From: an uncultured Blautia sp. | GTDB taxonomy: Bacteria > Bacillota > Clostridia > Lachnospirales > Lachnospiraceae | Assembly (NCBI GenBank): GCA_937900135.1 | Contig: CALCDJ010000049.1 | Span: 1-29,782 of the forward strand | DNA: 29,782 bases | Direction: 5' to 3' | Shown here: piece by piece, positions 23,034-29,782 of the stretch | How the letters are laid out: each line of letters begins with the position of its first letter | How positions within the stretch are numbered: the first letter of the stretch is position 1 | The notes under the pieces: generated by a model | Told to the model about the DNA's origin: nothing | The model's database searches: none | What the model saw: the letters and a program-made list of their open reading frames with translations, nothing else | Position numbers and translations under genes: made by a program

Positions 23034-24871
23034 GTAAAATCGTAGAAGGCATTGCCAAAGACCTAAAATCCATTCCCGAAAAGTTCAAGGCAAAGACGGG
23101 GAATGTTGATAAAAAGAAACTTCTCCTTATGAATCTTCCCTATGTGCTTGCCGGGTATTTCTGCGACAAAATAGCGTGGCTGTGGCGGGTATCGCCGGGG
23201 CAGGACGCTTCTGCAAAGATGATGGCGGTCATGTCGGGGATGGAGGACATATTTTCTAACCCGTTACCGAGTTTTTTCCCAAAAGATTTGCTGATAGGGG
23301 CAGGGTGCGGCATTGCGCTCCGACTTGTGGTGTATTTTAAAGCCAAGAACGCCAAGAAATTCCGGCATGGAATGGAGTACGGTTCTGCAAGGTGGGGAAA
23401 CGCAAAAGATATTGAGCCTTATATTGATCCGGTTTTTGAGAATAATGTTCTGCTCACAGAAACGGAAAGGCTGATGATGTCAGGCAGACCAAGACAGCCA
23501 AAGTATGCGAGGAATAAAAATATCCTCGTCATTGGTGGTTCCGGTTCCGGCAAGACGAGGTTTTTTGTAAAACCAAACCTGATGCAGATGCACTCAAGCT
23601 ATGTTGTCACTGATCCGAAAGGCACTGTGTTAGTTGAGTGCGGGAAAATGCTCTTAAAGAATAATTACAGGGTAAAAGTGCTGAATACCATTAACTTCAA
23701 GAAGTCCATGCACTACAATCCTCTCGTTTATATCCGGAGCGAGAAGGACATTCTGAAACTTGTAAACACAATTATATTAAACACCAAAGGGGAGGGGCAG
23801 CAATCCGGCGAGGATTTTTGGGTGAAAGCCGAAAAGCTCTACTACACCGCACTGATCGGCTATATCTGGTATGAGTGCGTGGAGGAAGAACAGAATTTTA
23901 CCACCTTGCTTGACATGATAAATGCAAGTGAAGCGAGGGAGGATGATGAGGAATTTAAAAATCCTGTCGATTTGATGTTCGATGAGCTGGAGGAAAGAGA
24001 GCCGGAACACTTTGCAGTTAAGCAGTATAAAAAATATAAACTGGCGGCGGGCAAGACAGCAAAAAGCATTTTAATTAGCTGTGGCGCACGTTTAGCGCCT
24101 TTTGACATCAAGGAACTGCGTGACCTGACAAGTTATGACGAGTTAGGGCTTGATATGTTAGGGGATGAAAAGACAGCGCTGTTTGTCATTATCTCCGATA
24201 CCGACGATACGTTTAACTTTATTGTATCAATCATGTATACGCAGCTTTTTAACCTGCTCTGTGACAGGGCAGACGATGTGTATCATGGAAGGCTACCTGT
24301 CCATGTGCGCTGCTTACTCGATGAGTTTGCGAACATCGGGCAGATACCAAAGTTTGAGAAGCTGATTGCTACAATCCGCAGCCGGGAAATATCAGCTTCT
24401 ATTATTTTGCAGTCGAAGTCGCAGCTTAAAGCGATTTATAAGGATAACGCCGACACCATTGAGGGCAATTGTGATACCACCTTATTCCTCGGAGGGAAGG
24501 AAAAGACCACTTTAAAAGAGATGGCGGAGATTTTGGGTAAAGAAACAATTGACCTTTACAATACCTCGGATACAAGGGGTACGTCGCAGTCCTACGGTCT
24601 GAATTACCAAAAGACCGGGAAAGAGCTTATGAGCCAAGATGAGATTGCAGTCATGGACGGAGGGAAGTGCATCATGCAGCTTAGAGGGGTAAGACCGTTC
24701 TTCTCCAATAAGTTTGACATTACGAAGCACAAGCAGTACCGCCTTTTATCCGACTATGACGAAAAGAACGCCTTTGACATCGAAAAATATGTGAAGAACC
24801 TGTGCAAAGCTAAAGTCAGGGACAATGACACCGTTGATGAAGTGGAGGATGCGGGCGTGATTGAAGCATAG
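23030..24871 (+). CDS. VirD4/TraG-type coupling protein
   Basis: The 613-residue ATPase recruits the relaxase-DNA complex to the type IV secretion channel. It has hydrophobic segments near 33-53 and 86-103, a Walker A motif GGSGSGKT at 169-176, TDPKG near 196 and a Walker B CLLDEFANIG with D431-E432. Further motifs are ILQSKSQLKAIY near 461-472 and the sensor-like region TLFLGGKEKTTLKEM near 483-497. Domain order and length agree with the TraG/VirD4 family of Tn1549-like elements. The start ATG 23030 overlaps the pcfB stop. It is an inner-membrane protein with the ATPase in the cytoplasm. No defects are visible. Confidence 0.96.
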   Translation: MSKIVEGIAKDLKSIPEKFKAKTGNVDKKKLLLMNLPYVLAGYFCDKIAWLWRVSPGQDASAKMMAVMSGMEDIFSNPLPSFFPKDLLIGAGCGIALRLVVYFKAKNAKKFRHGMEYGSARWGNAKDIEPYIDPVFENNVLLTETERLMMSGRPRQPKYARNKNILVIGGSGSGKTRFFVKPNLMQMHSSYVVTDPKGTVLVECGKMLLKNNYRVKVLNTINFKKSMHYNPLVYIRSEKDILKLVNTIILNTKGEGQQSGEDFWVKAEKLYYTALIGYIWYECVEEEQNFTTLLDMINASEAREDDEEFKNPVDLMFDELEEREPEHFAVKQYKKYKLAAGKTAKSILISCGARLAPFDIKELRDLTSYDELGLDMLGDEKTALFVIISDTDDTFNFIVSIMYTQLFNLLCDRADDVYHGRLPVHVRCLLDEFANIGQIPKFEKLIATIRSREISASIILQSKSQLKAIYKDNADTIEGNCDTTLFLGGKEKTTLKEMAEILGKETIDLYNTSDTRGTSQSYGLNYQKTGKELMSQDEIAVMDGGKCIMQLRGVRPFFSNKFDITKHKQYRLLSDYDEKNAFDIEKYVKNLCKAKVRDNDTVDEVEDAGVIEA

Positions 24872-24935
24872 CTTCAAAAACAATACAACTGAATATCGAA
24901 AAAACTGAATATGGAACCTGTAAACAAGCAGCAGA

Positions 24936-24960
24936 ACTTTTGGACAAAAAGTCCAGAAGT
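24936..24960 (+). repeat. interrupted palindrome copy R3 (A5 loop)
   Basis: Arm ACTTTTGGAC (24936-24945), loop AAAAA, arm GTCCAGAAGT (24951-24960). It lies in the virD4-Maff2 gap. GGAG (24969-24972) and ATG 24979 follow, again a hairpin, ribosome binding site and ATG layout, though the spacing (8 nt) differs from R1 and R2. Confidence 0.92.
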
Positions 24961-25068
24961 TGAGAAACGGAGTTTTGTATGTGCTTTGGAACGGACAAAA
25001 CAAGACACCCGGCACAGCCTATCGCCAAACAGAATGTACCGGATGCCCGCAGGGTTCACCCAAAGGAT

Positions 25069-25103
25069 TTCCCTGCCCTTATTTTAGCATACAGGGCAGG
25101 GAA
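25069..25103 (+). promoter_or_regulatory. perfect 11-bp hairpin ahead of the Maff2 gene
   Basis: TTCCCTGCCCT (25069-25079) pairs perfectly with AGGGCAGGGAA (25093-25103) across a 13-nt loop. The 296-nt gap 24872-25167 thus holds R3, this hairpin and an in-frame upstream ATG at 24979. The U tract after the stem is weak, so an attenuator, an RNA-stability element or a processing site are all possible. Confidence 0.65.
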
Positions 25104-25167
25104 TTTACATATCAAAGCTCTTTCTTTATCAAAAAATCAAATTTCAGGAAAGAAAGAGGTAAACAAA

Positions 25168-25383
25168 ATGGCATTTTTTACAACAGCAGTAACAGGATTA
25201 AAGACAGTCGTAACAGCAATCGGGGCAGGCGTAGGCGTATGGGGCGTCATCAACCTGCTTGAGGGATACGGAAATGATAATCCGGGCGCAAAATCACAGG
25301 GAATCAAGCAGCTTATGAGTGGCGGCGGCATTATTATTGTGGCGCAGACGGTGATCCCTCAGCTCTCCAGCCTGTTCTCATAA
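25168..25383 (+). CDS. Maff2 family small membrane protein
   Basis: The 71-residue protein begins MAFFTTAVTGLKTVVTAIG, the start that gives the Maff2 family its name, and has two hydrophobic segments (about 7-30 and 49-68) separated by a Gly/Asn-rich turn (GYGNDNPGAKSQG). The arrangement resembles the VirB2/TrbC pilin-like subunits of type IV systems, so a channel or surface subunit role is a reasonable inference. ATG 25168 matches the family; AGAGGT upstream is only a moderate site. The frame stays open upstream to ATG 24979, which would add 63 residues with no resemblance to the family. It sits between virD4 and the TrbL/VirB6 gene, as expected. Confidence 0.88.
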   Translation: MAFFTTAVTGLKTVVTAIGAGVGVWGVINLLEGYGNDNPGAKSQGIKQLMSGGGIIIVAQTVIPQLSSLFS

Positions 25384-25396
25384 GAGATAACCCTTC

Positions 25397-26269
25397 ATGG
25401 GAGGAATCATTGACAAAATCACTGATTTCATAAAGGAAATGCTGCAAGGGTGGGTGCTGTCTAACCTCGATACCATGTTTACCGATGTCAATGACAAGGT
25501 AGGCACGATTGCGGGGGAGGTCAGCACAACACCCAGCGCATGGAACTCCGGCATTTTCAACATGATAAAAACACTGTCGGAGAATGTGATTGTCCCCATA
25601 GCGGGGATGATCATCAGCTTCGTGCTGATTTATGAGCTGATAACAATGGTGATAGACAAGAACAACATGCACGACTTTGATACAAGCCTGTTCTTCCGTT
25701 TTTTATTCAAGGCTTGCATCGCTGTCATGCTGCTTTCCAAGACCTTTGATATTGTCATGGCGGTTTTTGACGTGGGAAGCCATGTGGTGACGCAGGCGGC
25801 AGCTTCCATATCAGGCTCGACAAGCCTTGATGTGGAAGCAACGCTTACTTCCATGTTCAACAGCCAGATTGACACGATGGGCATCGGGGAGCTGATAGGT
25901 CTGGGTCTTGAAACTATGGTAATCAGCTTATGTATGAAAATCATGTCCGTCCTCATCACCGTCATTTTATACGGGCGCATGATTGAAATATACCTTTATG
26001 TATCAGTAGCGCCAATCCCGGCAGCGACAGTTACCAACCGGGAATGGGGCACAATCGGGACAAATTATTTAAAAGGGCTTATCGCACTTGCGTTTCAGGG
26101 GTTCTTCATCATGGTGTGCGTGGCGATCTATGCGGTGCTGGTTGCCAGTGTCACAGTCGCAGGAAATCTGCACAGCGCATTGTGGTCGGTAGCGGCATAC
26201 ACCGTAATCCTCTGTTTCAGCCTGTTCAAGACAGGTTCTTTAAGTAAATCAATTTTCAATGCCCACTAA
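25397..26269 (+). CDS. VirB6/TrbL-like channel protein (CD1112 family)
   Basis: The 290-residue polytopic membrane protein has about six hydrophobic segments: near 57-80 (VIVPIAGMIISFVLIYELI), 97-118, 160-180, 182-203, 228-250 and 255-275. An N-terminal amphipathic region (IIDKITDFIKEMLQGWVLSN) precedes them. The conserved YVSVAPIPAATVTNREW stretch, near 202-218, is typical of this CD1112-type family. It would form part of the inner-membrane DNA translocation channel. The ATG at 25397 lies 13 nt after the Maff2 stop with only a weak ribosome binding site, so coupling to Maff2 translation is likely. Its stop codon falls inside a hairpin (26259-26296). Confidence 0.9.
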   Translation: MGGIIDKITDFIKEMLQGWVLSNLDTMFTDVNDKVGTIAGEVSTTPSAWNSGIFNMIKTLSENVIVPIAGMIISFVLIYELITMVIDKNNMHDFDTSLFFRFLFKACIAVMLLSKTFDIVMAVFDVGSHVVTQAAASISGSTSLDVEATLTSMFNSQIDTMGIGELIGLGLETMVISLCMKIMSVLITVILYGRMIEIYLYVSVAPIPAATVTNREWGTIGTNYLKGLIALAFQGFFIMVCVAIYAVLVASVTVAGNLHSALWSVAAYTVILCFSLFKTGSLSKSIFNAH

Positions 26270-26296
26270 GCACGAAAGGCTGTGCTTGGCGGGCAT
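26259..26296 (+). promoter_or_regulatory. long hairpin across the trbL stop codon
   Basis: The 15-nt arm at 26259-26273 (ATGCCCACTAAGCAC) pairs with 26282-26296 (GTGCTTGGCGGGCAT) with one A-C mismatch and one G-U pair; the loop is 8 nt. The TrbL stop lies in the first arm. CACGAAAGG recurs at 26271-26279 and 26301-26309, the second copy overlapping the prgI ribosome binding site. No U tract follows, so it is not a simple terminator. Confidence 0.65.
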
Positions 26297-26319
26297 TGCC
26301 CACGAAAGGAGCAGTATTT

Positions 26320-26727
26320 ATGGCAATTTCAGTACCAGTGCCAAAAGACCTGAGTGGAATCAAGACAAAAGTAGCATTGAACCTTACCAAAAGGCAGATT
26401 ATCTGTTTTTCCGGCGCTGCCCTTGTGGGAGTTCCCCTGTATTTCCTCACAAAAGGGGTATTGGGGACGCAGGGGGCGGCGCTCATCATGGTGGGCGCAA
26501 TGCTGCCATTCTTCTTTTTGGCAATGTATGAAAAGGACGGTTTCCCGGCAGAGAAGATTTTATACTTTATGCTCCGGCAGAAGGTACTCACGCCGGGAAT
26601 CAGACCGTATAAATCGGAAAACCTCTACGAGCAGTTGGAGGAACGGGAAAAAATCAGGAAGGAGGTATGTTTCCTTGAAGAAAAAGCAAGAAGCGGCGAC
26701 AGGAAAGCCAGAACCGCAGAAAAATAG
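26320..26727 (+). CDS. PrgI family type IV secretion protein
   Basis: This 135-residue protein begins AISVPVPKDLSGIKTKVALN and has two adjacent membrane segments (about 25-45, RQIICFSGAALVGVPLYFL, and 51-68, QGAALIMVGAMLPFFFL). A cytoplasmic helical tail follows, with a typical KILYFMLRQKVLTPGIRPY. This is the PrgI/VirB3-like architecture, a small inner-membrane subunit that partners VirB4. ATG 26320 is preferred to the in-frame ATG 26296 because AAAGGAG at 26305-26311 precedes it and because the family begins at this point. The 3' end overlaps virB4 by 53 nt, so the two are translationally linked. Confidence 0.9.
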   Translation: MAISVPVPKDLSGIKTKVALNLTKRQIICFSGAALVGVPLYFLTKGVLGTQGAALIMVGAMLPFFFLAMYEKDGFPAEKILYFMLRQKVLTPGIRPYKSENLYEQLEEREKIRKEVCFLEEKARSGDRKARTAEK

Positions 26728-29173
26728 GCAGAAACAGGAGAAGGCAGGGCTTACTTTTTCCGAAAAGAAGCGGTTAGCCGAGCTTAAACGTATCCTTGCC
26801 GGGAACAGCCGGGAGCAGGCAAAGCCGGATACCGCACAGAAAACCATTACATTCAAAAAAATGTACAGGGACGGCATCTGTCAGGTGGCAGACACTTATT
26901 ATACAAAAATGGTGGAATTTTTTGATATTAACTATGACTTGCTGGAGGTGGAGGATCAGGCTGATATTTTGGAGGAATACAGCAAGCTGATTAACTATTT
27001 TGATCCGTCCATAAGATTCCAGTTGTTCTTATTCAACAGGCAGGTCAGCGAGCAGGCTCTTGCGGAGCAGTTCGACACTCCCCTGCAGGACGATGATTTT
27101 AACGATATTCGTGAGGAATACACACAGATGTTAAAGCACCAGTCGGCAAAAGGCAACAATGGCATCATCAAATCAAAATACATTATTTTTGGCGTGGAAA
27201 GCACTGGCATCAAAGAAGCAAGGAGCAAATTAAACAATATTGAGAAAGATGTAGTACAAAATTTAAACAACATCGGCACAAATGCCAGAGGTCTTGACGG
27301 GAAGGAAAGGCTCCGTATCTTACATGAATATTTTAATCAGGGTACGATGGAGCCTTTCCGTTTTTCCTTTAAGGAACTGTCAGAGTCCGGGAAGTCGGTC
27401 AAAGATTATATTGCGCCGCCGGGGTTTGATTTCCGCTATCCGAGCCGCTTTAAGTCCGGCAGCATCTACGGGAGCGTGTCCTATCTTGATATGATTGCGC
27501 CGAAGTTTACGGACGAGATGATTAAGAAGTTGCTGGACATTGATGACAACCTTACCCTTACCATGCACATGCAGACCATTGATCCGGTGGAAGCAATCAA
27601 GATGATAAAACGTGCGCTCACCGACATTCAGAAAATGAAGATTGAGGAACAGAAGAAAGCAGTCCGCAGCGGCTACGACATGGACATTCTCCCTACGGAC
27701 ATCGTGACATACGAGAAGGACACGCTGGAGCTTTTAGATGATCTGAACACAAGCAACCAGAAACTTATCAAGATGACATTCCTCATTACCTGTTACGGGA
27801 GGACAAAGAGGGAGCTGGAAAACCTTATACAGAGGGTGTCCGGCATTATCCAGCAGGCAAACTGTAATCTGCGGTGCTTGCAGTATTTACAGGAACAGGG
27901 GCTGATGGCAAGTGCGCCGATTGGCTGTAACGATGTGGGGATTGAAAGAAACCTTACCACAAAAAGCGCCGCTGTCCTTGTACCGTTCTGCACACAGGAG
28001 CTTTTCATGCCCGCACCCGCCATTTATTACGGTCTGAACGCACTTTCAAACAACATGATTATGGCAGACCGGAAAAGGCTGCGTACTCCAAACGGGGTAA
28101 TCTTGGGAACGCCGGGAAGCGGAAAATCATTCAGCGCAAAGCGTGAGATTTTATCCTGTTTCCTTATCACAAGGGACGACATTATCATCTGCGATCCGGA
28201 GGGCGAGTATTTCCCATTGGTTCAGGCACTTCATGGGCAGGTGGTAAGGCTTTCCACCAATTCAAAGGACTTCTTAAATCCGATGGACATTCAGCTTTCC
28301 CACAAAGGGGATAAGGAAGCACTGAAATTAAAGAGCGATTTCCTGATTACGCTGTGTGACCTGATTGCCGGAGGGAAAAACGGTCTTGAGAATGACGAGA
28401 AGGGCATCATTGACACCTGTATCAAGCATATCTATGACAGATATTTTGATGAGCCAAAACCAGAGAATATGCCCATTTTGGAGGACTTGTACAATGCGCT
28501 GTTAAAGTATGAGCCGAGGGACGTTGCGCCGGAGATGCAGAGGGAAGCGAAGCAGAAGGCGGTCAGAATTGCAAACAGCCTTGTGCTGTATGTGCATGGC
28601 TCACAGAATTATTTTAACCATAGGACTAACGTGGACGCACACAACCGGATCATGTGTTTTGACATTCGTGACTTGGGAAACCAGTTAAAAGAGATTGGAA
28701 TGTTGATTGTACAGGATGCAGTCTGGAACAGGGTGTCGCAGAACCGGGAACGCAAGGTTGCCACAAGATACTACTGTGACGAGTTCCATTTGCTTTTGAA
28801 GGAAAAGCAGACTGCCATTTATTCGGTGGAGATTTGGAAGCGTTTCAGGAAATGGGGCGGGATACCGACAGGCTTGACGCAGAACGTGGGCGATTTTCTG
28901 AAATCGGAGGAAATCGAGGGCATCTTGGGGAACAGCGATTTTGTGTACCTGTTAAACCAGAACGCCAAAGACCAGCATATCCTGGCGGACAAGCTGGGGC
29001 TGTCGGAAAAACAGCTCATGCACGTTACCAATTCCGAACCGGGAAGCGGTCTGATACTGTTTGACAACGTGGTAATCCCATTCGTGGATAAGTACCCGGC
29101 TGATACAAAAACATTTGCGATTATGAACACAAAACCGGAGGAATCCGTAACAAAGGAAGATGGGGAAAGTTAA
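26675..29173 (+). CDS. VirB4-like conjugation ATPase (CD1110 family)
   Basis: The 832-residue ATPase powers assembly or transport of the type IV secretion channel. An N-terminal Lys/Glu-rich segment (about 1-50) precedes the VirB4 N-domain. The ATPase domain has Walker A GTPGSGKS at 478-485 and Walker B YYCDEFHLLL with D702-E703; KRFRKWGGIPTGLTQN near 723-738 is the conserved segment after Walker B. The start is TTG 26675, with a perfect AAGGAGG (26659-26665) 9 nt upstream. The frame remains open much further back, but that stretch lies inside prgI and reads as an out-of-frame shadow of it. It is cytoplasmic and membrane-associated. No truncation is visible, and it overlaps the next gene by one base (TAATG). 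Confidence 0.95.
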   Translation: MKKKQEAATGKPEPQKNRQKQEKAGLTFSEKKRLAELKRILAGNSREQAKPDTAQKTITFKKMYRDGICQVADTYYTKMVEFFDINYDLLEVEDQADILEEYSKLINYFDPSIRFQLFLFNRQVSEQALAEQFDTPLQDDDFNDIREEYTQMLKHQSAKGNNGIIKSKYIIFGVESTGIKEARSKLNNIEKDVVQNLNNIGTNARGLDGKERLRILHEYFNQGTMEPFRFSFKELSESGKSVKDYIAPPGFDFRYPSRFKSGSIYGSVSYLDMIAPKFTDEMIKKLLDIDDNLTLTMHMQTIDPVEAIKMIKRALTDIQKMKIEEQKKAVRSGYDMDILPTDIVTYEKDTLELLDDLNTSNQKLIKMTFLITCYGRTKRELENLIQRVSGIIQQANCNLRCLQYLQEQGLMASAPIGCNDVGIERNLTTKSAAVLVPFCTQELFMPAPAIYYGLNALSNNMIMADRKRLRTPNGVILGTPGSGKSFSAKREILSCFLITRDDIIICDPEGEYFPLVQALHGQVVRLSTNSKDFLNPMDIQLSHKGDKEALKLKSDFLITLCDLIAGGKNGLENDEKGIIDTCIKHIYDRYFDEPKPENMPILEDLYNALLKYEPRDVAPEMQREAKQKAVRIANSLVLYVHGSQNYFNHRTNVDAHNRIMCFDIRDLGNQLKEIGMLIVQDAVWNRVSQNRERKVATRYYCDEFHLLLKEKQTAIYSVEIWKRFRKWGGIPTGLTQNVGDFLKSEEIEGILGNSDFVYLLNQNAKDQHILADKLGLSEKQLMHVTNSEPGSGLILFDNVVIPFVDKYPADTKTFAIMNTKPEESVTKEDGES

Positions 29174-29782
29174 TGGCAGAAAAGAAAGAGAAGAAAAAAC
29201 AGGATAGCGCCCGCTGTAAAGAAGGAAATGCAGAGTTCCGTAAGGAAGCTGGCAGTGCTTTTACAGACGGCGGCAATGCTGCCTATCAGCCGAGGGATGC
29301 CAATACCGGGAAGCCGGGGCATGGTGCAGCCGGGAAAAGGCGGGCGGAAAAGAGTATGCAGGCGCATCAGGAAACTTTTGGACAAAAAGTCCAGAAGTCC
29401 GATGCAAAGCTGGGACAGGAAGAAGAACTTGGTTTTATCAAGGGAAATAATGGATTTACCGGGCAGGACAATTTCAGCCAGCCGGAGGAAATGGAGAAGA
29501 AACAGCCGGATGCGGAAGATTACCACAGGAGGGACACTTACAGGCAGTCGCAGAAAAAAGGGAAATACCATAAAAAGCGGGTGCAGGGGGAACACCGGGT
29601 AAAAGGCAGCACAAAGGCAAATCCGGGGAATAGAACCTTTACCGAAGAATCTTTTGCAGAGAATACCGGGAATCTGTTTCAGGGGGAAGGAGGCTCTGAA
29701 TTTACAGGCAGTAAAAAGCTGCAAAAGAAACAGCGGCAGGCTCAAAAAGCCGGGAAGAAGGTACAGAAGGCAAGGGCAAAGC
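29173..29782 (+). CDS. CD1108-family element protein, N-terminal part (runs off the window)
   Basis: An open frame starts at ATG 29173, overlapping the virB4 stop by one base, and continues without a stop to the window edge, so at least 203 residues are visible. It begins MAEKKEKKKQDSARCKEGNA and is a low-complexity, very basic Lys/Gly/Gln-rich region with no stable fold evident (KKRVQGEHRVKGSTKAN, then KKLQKKQRQAQKAGKK). This matches the N-terminal linker of CD1108-family proteins, which follow VirB4 in these elements and, in full, carry membrane segments and a C-terminal NlpC/P60-type peptidase that opens the cell wall for the transfer channel. That enzymatic part is not in the window, so the call rests on position and composition. 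Palindrome R4 lies inside at codons 68-75. Confidence 0.78.
   Translation, partial: MAEKKEKKKQDSARCKEGNAEFRKEAGSAFTDGGNAAYQPRDANTGKPGHGAAGKRRAEKSMQAHQETFGQKVQKSDAKLGQEEELGFIKGNNGFTGQDNFSQPEEMEKKQPDAEDYHRRDTYRQSQKKGKYHKKRVQGEHRVKGSTKANPGNRTFTEESFAENTGNLFQGEGGSEFTGSKKLQKKQRQAQKAGKKVQKARAK
29374..29398 (+). repeat. interrupted palindrome copy R4 (A5 loop), inside a coding sequence
   Basis: Arm ACTTTTGGAC (29374-29383), loop AAAAA, arm GTCCAGAAGT (29389-29398); identical to R3 over all 25 nt. It begins exactly at a codon boundary and encodes TFGQKVQK (residues 68-75) of the CD1108-family protein. Confidence 0.92.

Larger units (their letters stand above)
16610..29782. mobile_element. left part of a Tn1549/CD1108-type integrative conjugative element
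   Basis: From just after the lysS stop the genes change abruptly from housekeeping functions to a conjugation set in the order known from Tn1549-like and Clostridioides CTn elements: ParA, ParB, DUF6017/RepA-like, PcfB, VirD4, Maff2, TrbL/VirB6, PrgI, VirB4, CD1108-family. All are on the + strand and tightly packed. The left boundary is inferred to lie at or within the last codons of lysS; the exact base cannot be fixed because the right end is outside the window. No integrase or relaxase is present in the visible part; both are expected further right. The element type is established knowledge applied to the gene order seen. Confidence 0.87.

Noticed and set aside
24936..24960. Palindrome copies as rho-independent terminators
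   Set aside because: Arms are only moderately GC-rich, no U tract follows any copy, and two copies sit next to ribosome binding sites and one inside a gene.
26423..26674. N-terminal extension of VirB4 by 84 residues
   Set aside because: It reads a different frame of prgI; the ribosome binding site and family length support TTG 26675.
21019..29398. The four palindromes as a CRISPR array
   Set aside because: The copies are 1.4 to 4.4 kb apart with genes between them, so there is no repeat-spacer array and no cas gene.

Overview
The window looks like a low-to-mid GC, Gram-positive Clostridia chromosome, most likely a gut Lachnospiraceae (Blautia/Ruminococcus-like). The reasons are near-consensus AGGAGG ribosome binding sites, tight same-strand operons, a clostridial-type dnaE/pfkA/Ktr/greA/lysS gene set, and an inserted conjugative element of the Tn1549/CD1108 type common in that family. 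The assignment is inferred from gene content; no 16S rRNA gene is present.

Region 1 (1 to about 16,609) is core chromosome, with every gene on the + strand. A cvfB-like S1-domain gene and dnaE come first. A promoter near 4446-4472 then precedes pfkA. From pfkA to dusB (4595-14189) eleven genes follow with gaps of 32 nt or less or short overlaps: pfkA, ktrB, ktrA, an rRNA methyltransferase, nfeD-like, SPFH/band 7, patatin-like lipase, argF, birA without a DNA-binding domain, a small DUF6145-like gene, and dusB. They could form one long transcript. greA has its own perfect TTGACA-17-TATAAT promoter and a structured leader, and a terminator-like hairpin separates it from lysS.

Region 2 (about 16,610 to the window end) is the left part of an integrative and conjugative element (ICE) that abuts the 3' end of lysS. 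It begins with a short tandem repeat (GTACGACAA twice, 11-nt period) and a strong hairpin terminator. Next comes a maintenance block: DUF6075-like, DUF3970-like, ParA, ParB and a DUF6017/RepA-like protein. A stretch of four poorly characterised genes follows (20357-22365). The type IV secretion block is PcfB, VirD4 coupling protein, Maff2, TrbL/VirB6, PrgI, VirB4 and the start of a CD1108-family protein that runs off the window edge. Integrase, relaxase and any cargo would lie beyond the window, as would the right end.

The most distinctive unexplained signal is a 25-nt interrupted palindrome (arms ACTTTTGGAC and GTCCAGAAGT) present four times in the ICE. Two copies sit exactly 3 nt before an AAGGAG ribosome binding site. 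A third lies just before another possible start, and the fourth is inside the CD1108-family reading frame. Two copies carry a T5 loop and two an A5 loop although the arms keep the same orientation.
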